From positions 1 through 10,582 of the forward strand of contig QMZJ01000034.1 in NCBI GenBank assembly GCA_003663115.1: a stretch of DNA of 10,582 nt. The letters are read 5' to 3'. This document shows positions 7,221-10,582 of this stretch, one piece after another (position 1 is the stretch's first letter; the number at the start of each line of letters is the position of its first letter). The DNA comes from Candidatus Altarchaeales archaeon (lineage in GTDB: Archaea; Altiarchaeota; Altiarchaeia; IMC4; QMZM01). The translations under genes and the position numbers were made by a program. The notes below the pieces were generated by a model. The model had not been told where the DNA came from. It did no database searches and was given only the letters and a program-made list of their open reading frames with translations.

Positions 7221-7250
7221 ATTTTATTATAATAATATAACCTGGGTGAT
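7221..7250 (+). promoter_or_regulatory. AT-rich element and ribosome binding site of the HtpX gene
   Basis: The 38-base gap before the protease gene contains an almost pure A/T run at 7221-7240 that could hold a TATA box. GGTGAT at 7245-7250 follows, three bases before the ATG. The gene may therefore have its own promoter as well as read-through from the genes upstream. Confidence 0.4.
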
Positions 7251-7253
7251 ATT

Positions 7254-8225
7254 ATGTGGTTACAGGTAAGGATGTATCTCTTACTTGGATTGATGTTCGC
7301 GATCGTTTATGCCCTCTTCGTAGCCGCGGGGGCTTATATAGGGGTTGGAAGTTTTACTCTCTATGCGATCTTGGCAGTTGTCATGCTCTTCATTCAATAT
7401 ATGATAGGTCCAAAATTGATTGAGCTTTCAATGCGTATCAGGTATGTATCCGAGGAAGAAGCACCAGAGCTACATCAGATGGTCTCTGATCTGGCAATGA
7501 AGGCCGGAATAAAAAAGCCAAGGATTGCAATCTCTAAGATAAAGGTTCCAAACGCCTTTGCCTTTGGGAGATCTGTCTCGGATGGCAGGGTTTGCGTTAC
7601 CGAGGGGATCCTGAAATTGTTGAATAAGGATGAATTAAAGGCGGTTTTGGGCCATGAAATCTCCCATATAAAGAACAGGGACGTCATAACGATGACCATG
7701 TTATCCGTAGTTCCGATCATCTGCTGGTATCTCGCGTGGAGCTTTATGTTTTCCGGCAGAAGGAACAGGGGGAATGCCGCACTGCTCGGACTGGTAGCAT
7801 TTGTTCTTTACTTCATCACAAATCTTCTGGTTCTGTACGGCTCAAGAATAAGGGAATACTACGCGGACAGGGGCAGTGTTGCACTTGGTAATCAACCTCA
7901 TTATCTGGCATCCGCATTGTACAAGCTGGTCTATGGAAGTGCGAGGGCACCGAGGGACGCAGTAAAACAGATGGAGGGCTACAAAGCTTTCTTCCTTAAC
8001 GACCCATCCAGGGCGAGGGCAGAGATAAATGAATTGAGGGAAATAGACTCGGATATGAGCGGGACGGTCGACAGAAAGGAGCTGATGAATCTCAGGGGTA
8101 AGAGGATAAAGATAAGCACCTCCGATCGTCTAATGGAGCTCTTCAGCACACACCCGAACATGCTGAAAAGAATCAGGTATCTTTCTACGCTATCTCCCGC
8201 GGGTGAAACCAGGGTAATATACTAA
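7254..8225 (+). CDS. htpX: HtpX-family (M48B) membrane zinc metalloprotease
   Basis: Integral-membrane protease of the M48 family, implicated in quality control of membrane proteins. Two membrane helices lie near residues 6-28 and 34-54. The zinc motif HEISH is at 134-138 and the third-ligand motif EYYAD at 201-205. Two more hydrophobic segments lie near 147-165 and 175-196, giving the usual HtpX layout with the active site on the cytoplasmic face. The C-terminal block FSTHPNMLKRIRYL at 297-310 is typical. An unusual part is DSDMSGTVDRKE at 265-276, which fits the 12-residue EF-hand calcium loop with acidic or oxygen ligands at positions 1, 3, 5, 9 and 12. The protein has 323 residues, slightly longer than bacterial HtpX because of the region around this loop. 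The TatD gene follows after eight bases, so the two are probably co-transcribed. Confidence 0.93.
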   Translation: MWLQVRMYLLLGLMFAIVYALFVAAGAYIGVGSFTLYAILAVVMLFIQYMIGPKLIELSMRIRYVSEEEAPELHQMVSDLAMKAGIKKPRIAISKIKVPNAFAFGRSVSDGRVCVTEGILKLLNKDELKAVLGHEISHIKNRDVITMTMLSVVPIICWYLAWSFMFSGRRNRGNAALLGLVAFVLYFITNLLVLYGSRIREYYADRGSVALGNQPHYLASALYKLVYGSARAPRDAVKQMEGYKAFFLNDPSRARAEINELREIDSDMSGTVDRKELMNLRGKRIKISTSDRLMELFSTHPNMLKRIRYLSTLSPAGETRVIY

Positions 8226-8233
8226 CCCTTAAG

Positions 8234-8983
8234 ATGCTGATCGATGTTCATGCCCATCTGGATCTTCCGCAGTTTGATTCCGACAGGGGAGAGGTAATTG
8301 AGAGGGCGAGAAGGGAAGAAATTCTCGTGATAAACTCCGGGATGGGCCCCGAGGGGATTGAAAAAACGATCTCCCTGTCTAAAAAATATGACAATGTATT
8401 CTCAACCCTCGGTTTAAGCCCCCGAGAATTTAGGAAGGGAGTTATAGACAAAACGAAGGAATTGATCGGTAAGTATAGAAATGAGATCGTGGGTATAGGC
8501 GAGGTTGGGCTGGATTACTATTGGGTCAAAGATCCCAGTGGTAGGGGAAAAGAATTAGAAAATTTTGATGAATTTATAGAGCTATCACGGGAATTAAACC
8601 TCCCGTTAGTTGTCCACTCGAGGGATGCAGAGGGGGATGTAATCGATAGATTGAAGAAAGAGGATTTACCGGTAATTCTTCACTCTTTTTCCGGAAGCCC
8701 GGAGCAGGCTGAGGTGGCAGTTTCCTTTGGTTGTTTGATCTCTATCCCGGTATCGCTTGTCTATTCAAAGCGGAAACAGAAATTGGTAGAAAATTTATCC
8801 CTGGAGTCAATGGTCCTGGAGACAGATGCGCCATATCTATCCCCCATCCCGAAGACGAGAAATGAGCCGGTAAACATTAAATTAACGAGAGATGAGATCG
8901 CTAAAATAAAGAATATCGACAGAGAGATTGTCGAAGAAATCACGACCAAGAATGCAAAGGAATTCTTTGATTTAAAGCTATAG
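8234..8983 (+). CDS. tatD: TatD-family metal-dependent hydrolase (probable DNase)
   Basis: TIM-barrel metallohydrolase of the TatD family; characterised members are Mg-dependent DNases acting in DNA degradation and repair. All expected metal ligands are present: H6 and H8 in DVHAHLD, E90 in GIGEVGLDYY, H128 in VVHSRDA, H150 in ILHSFSG and D198 in LETDAPYLSP. The TRNEPVN block near 208-214 is also typical. At the position where many relatives have G-h-H-P, this protein reads GLSPRE (60-65), a small departure with unknown effect. The length of 249 residues is normal. It starts eight bases after htpX with no ribosome binding site. It stops with TAG; an in-frame TAA follows four codons later. The substrate is not determinable from sequence. 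Confidence 0.92.
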   Translation: MLIDVHAHLDLPQFDSDRGEVIERARREEILVINSGMGPEGIEKTISLSKKYDNVFSTLGLSPREFRKGVIDKTKELIGKYRNEIVGIGEVGLDYYWVKDPSGRGKELENFDEFIELSRELNLPLVVHSRDAEGDVIDRLKKEDLPVILHSFSGSPEQAEVAVSFGCLISIPVSLVYSKRKQKLVENLSLESMVLETDAPYLSPIPKTRNEPVNIKLTRDEIAKIKNIDREIVEEITTKNAKEFFDLKL

Positions 8984-9321
8984 GTGACATTATTTTAAAC
9001 CTCATCTCTCCCCAATTTTATTTACGAGTACGGGCATGTCAAATTTGCTGGCATATCCTGGAGAAAAACAGGATATCAAAATCACCGAAAATGTGGAAGA
9101 GCAGGGAGCAAATAGAGAAAAACGTTTGGCATCTTACAGAACCTCCCGGATGTAGACAGACCACACGTGCGGAGGAGTCCCTTTATCGAAGATCTACAGG
9201 ATAGAGCTCGGAAGGGCAGAGGTGCTGTCCGGAGGGGGTAATGGTGCCAGAAAACCTATGAAGGCTTTAAGGATAGAAAACCCAATAACTAAAAAGGGGT
9301 GGAGTTAGGGTTTATAAAATA
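8984..9321. other. 338-base stretch without a firmly supported gene
   Basis: The first part is AT-rich with T-runs near 8993-8996 and 9016-9023, which could end the upstream transcript. The rest is purine-rich and codon-like, as described for the interrupted frame. TTTATAAAAT at 9311-9320 looks like a TATA box but is only about two bases from the next gene's ATG. A short hairpin is possible with GGGCAG at 9216-9221 and CTGTCC at 9227-9232. I see no tRNA or rRNA. Confidence 0.5.
9036..9308 (+). pseudogene. Coding-like frame interrupted by one TAG (gene remnant, or TAG read as an amino acid)
   Basis: From the ATG at 9036 the frame encodes 39 residues to a TAG at 9153. It then stays open for 50 more codons to a TAG at 9306, with TAA two codons later, just before the GH15 start. 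The part after the internal TAG looks protein-like: GVPLSKIYRIELGRAEVL, then NGARKPMKALRIENPITKKG. Thirty-seven of its 50 codons begin with a purine, similar to real genes here. The first part, MSNLLAYPGEKQDIKITENV, is less convincing. I recognise no family. A second overlapping frame (9116-9247) also looks partly protein-like, so a frameshifted remnant is possible. No ribosome binding site is obvious. It could be chance in a purine-rich region. Confidence 0.25.
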
Positions 9322-10389
9322 ATGGAGCCCAAGGTAAAACAGTTGATCGATTCGAGCAGAGAAGTAATCCTAGACTGCTGTCTGGATAATGGCGCCATCG
9401 TTGCCGCGGATTCCACCAGGAGAGATTATCCAAGGGAAGCGAAGAACTACTTTTATGTATGGCCGCGCGACGCCTCATACACCTGCCTCGCCGCAGACGT
9501 TCTTGGGTTGAAAAGTGTGCAGGAGAGATTCTTCAGGTGGCTGATGGATAGAGCAGAAGGGTGGAGGGAGACATCCTTGCTCTACGGGAAATACCATCCC
9601 AATGGCTTAAAGGCATTGAACAGGTTCCAACCAGACCAGACGGGGACGTTACTCTTCTCGGTCTGGCATCACTTCAGGGAAGAGAGGAAAGCCGAGGAAT
9701 TCAAAGAGCTTGTTGTTAGATCCGCCGAGGGGTTATGCAATAGCTGGGAGGGGGATCACTTCAAACTGGTTACGAATGATCTGTGGGAGGAGAGGCTGGC
9801 TTTCCCGGACCTCAGAGAGAACTTCACATATTCGCTGGCCGCGTGCATAAGGGGCCTATTGGCCGCAAACGACTTGTTTCCAGAAGAGAGATATATTGAA
9901 ACCGCGGAGGAGATGAGAGATGTTCTGCTAGAGAATGCAAGGAGGGAGGGACACCTCTTCAGATCCTTCGGGGAGCTCAGTGATGTGAGAGTTGATGCCA
10001 GTCTTCTGGGCATCCTATGGCCCTGCGAGATAGTTGAAGCAGACGATCCACTCGCCAGAAAAACTGTGAAATTAATTGAAAAAAAGCTGGTAGAGGATTA
10101 TGGAGTTCATAGATACGAGCATGATGAATATGATGGCTGGATGTTTCGGGGAATGCATAGGAACAAGGGCTCTGGATTCTGGCCACTGTTGAACTTCTGG
10201 ATGAGCATAGTATTGAATAGGATGGGTGAAAGAAAGAAAGCGATAAACTACTATAAGAAGGTGACAAATTCGGTCGATAAATATATTCCGGAACAGATAT
10301 TCAACAACCCGTTTCAGAAATCCATCTCTCCTTTGTGCTGGAGCCATGCAATGTTTGTTCTCGCAACAAAAGAGCTCGGATTGATATAG
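9322..10389 (+). CDS. GH15-type glucoamylase-like glycoside hydrolase, catalytic domain only
   Basis: Resembles the (alpha/alpha)6 barrel of GH15 glucoamylases and related enzymes that release glucose from the non-reducing ends of alpha-glucans, or act on trehalose or dextran. Motifs seen are YVWPRDASYT (45-54), RFQPDQTGTLLFSVWHH (101-117), NDLWEERLAF (152-161) with the likely catalytic acid in WEER, and YIPEQIF (321-327) followed by PLCWSHAMF. E324 would be the likely base, by analogy with bacterial-type glucoamylases. At 355 residues it lacks the N-terminal beta-sandwich of about 250 residues found in most prokaryotic GH15 enzymes, yet the barrel itself looks complete. There is no signal peptide, so it is probably cytoplasmic and could act on stored glycogen or trehalose. 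The start has no close ribosome binding site. The TAG stop lies inside the first unit of a tandem repeat. Confidence 0.82.
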   Translation: MEPKVKQLIDSSREVILDCCLDNGAIVAADSTRRDYPREAKNYFYVWPRDASYTCLAADVLGLKSVQERFFRWLMDRAEGWRETSLLYGKYHPNGLKALNRFQPDQTGTLLFSVWHHFREERKAEEFKELVVRSAEGLCNSWEGDHFKLVTNDLWEERLAFPDLRENFTYSLAACIRGLLAANDLFPEERYIETAEEMRDVLLENARREGHLFRSFGELSDVRVDASLLGILWPCEIVEADDPLARKTVKLIEKKLVEDYGVHRYEHDEYDGWMFRGMHRNKGSGFWPLLNFWMSIVLNRMGERKKAINYYKKVTNSVDKYIPEQIFNNPFQKSISPLCWSHAMFVLATKELGLI

Positions 10390-10582
10390 CACTGAATGGG
10401 AATGCAAACTAAAACAATGGTTTGCCGCCGGAGGGATTTGAAGCACCGCCAAATCGGTGCACGCTTTGTGCTATCTTCGATAGCACTGAATGGGAATGCA
10501 AACTAAAACAATGGTTTGCCGCCGGAGGGATTTGAAGCACCGCCAAATCGGTGCACGCTTTGTGCTATCTTCGATAGCACTG
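10386..10582. repeat. Perfect 94-bp tandem repeat with three palindromes per unit, continuing past the window
   Basis: Bases 10386-10479 are repeated exactly at 10480-10573, and a third copy begins at 10574 and is cut by the window end. The identical block starts with the last base of the codon before the GH15 stop. Each unit can form three hairpins. These are GCAAAC/GTTTGC (10404-10409 with 10420-10425, loop 10), GCACCG/CGGTGC (10443-10448 with 10455-10460, loop 6), and GTGCTATC/GATAGCAC (10468-10475 with 10479-10486, loop 3, across the unit junction). On the minus strand TTCAAATCCC followed by TCCGGCGGCA reads like the T-loop and acceptor end of a tRNA, without the rest of one. As 94 is not a multiple of three, a protein-coding repeat is unlikely. 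Confidence 0.93.

Noticed and set aside
7475..7720. Antisense open frame in the HtpX gene
   Set aside because: It is a shadow of a clearly conserved protease gene; no independent start signal or protein-like pattern.
9168..9300. RNase P or SRP RNA gene
   Set aside because: GGAGGAGTCC and GGTGCCAGAAAACC loosely recall conserved RNase P words. However, the invariant adenines of GAGGAAAGTCC are missing, the 3' conserved part is absent and the stretch is too short. No SRP Alu or helix 8 arrangement could be built.
9311..9320. TATA box for the GH15 gene (TTTATAAAAT)
   Set aside because: It lies almost against the ATG at 9322, so transcription would begin inside the gene. It would work only if the real start were further downstream.
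10423..10460. Complete tRNA gene on the minus strand
   Set aside because: Only the T-loop to acceptor end fits. The 5' acceptor strand, the matching 5' strand of the T-stem, and the D and anticodon arms are missing.
10386..10582. CRISPR array
   Set aside because: The whole 94-base period is identical, with no variable spacer between conserved repeats, and there is no cas gene in the window.
10386..10582. Integron attC sites
   Set aside because: The palindromes lack the RYYYAAC and GTTRRRY core pair, there are no gene cassettes between units, and no integrase is visible.

Overview
The window looks like chromosomal DNA from an archaeon, most likely a euryarchaeote. It opens with the distal half of the archaeal spc-type ribosomal protein operon, in the order L32e, L19e, L18, S5, L30, L15, SecY. 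L32e and L19e do not occur in bacteria. Arginine is written mainly as AGG/AGA and isoleucine often as ATA, and two genes have GGTGA-type ribosome binding sites. The lineage cannot be fixed from this sequence alone; a Halobacteriota/Methanomicrobia-like group is only a guess.

Layout: (1) 1-4604, a compact plus-strand translation and secretion operon whose genes touch or overlap. L32e runs off the left edge through a lysine/alanine-rich tail made of DNA-level repeats. (2) 4642-5160, an unrecognised 172-residue minus-strand gene that converges on secY, where many euryarchaea instead carry adenylate kinase. An 11-bp inverted repeat spans the two facing stop codons. (3) 5161-5248, an AT-rich divergent promoter region. 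(4) 5249-8983, a plus-strand cluster: a membrane-anchored FG-GAP-type beta-propeller surface protein, overlapped by an ScpB-like chromosome segregation gene, then an HtpX-type membrane metalloprotease with an EF-hand-like loop, then a TatD-family metal-dependent hydrolase. (5) 8984-9321, a 338-base stretch without a clear gene; one frame is open apart from a single internal TAG. (6) 9322-10389, a short GH15-type glucoamylase-like catalytic domain. (7) From 10386 to the window end, a perfect 94-bp tandem repeat rich in palindromes that continues past the edge.

The ribosomal proteins and SecY form one expression unit for making ribosomes and exporting membrane proteins. The second cluster mixes envelope functions (propeller protein, HtpX) with DNA functions (ScpB, possibly TatD), so any shared pathway is inference.

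The least explained items are the 94-bp array, the L32e tail, the unknown gene after secY, and the TAG-interrupted frame before the GH15 gene. No complete, clearly new multi-gene system is visible.
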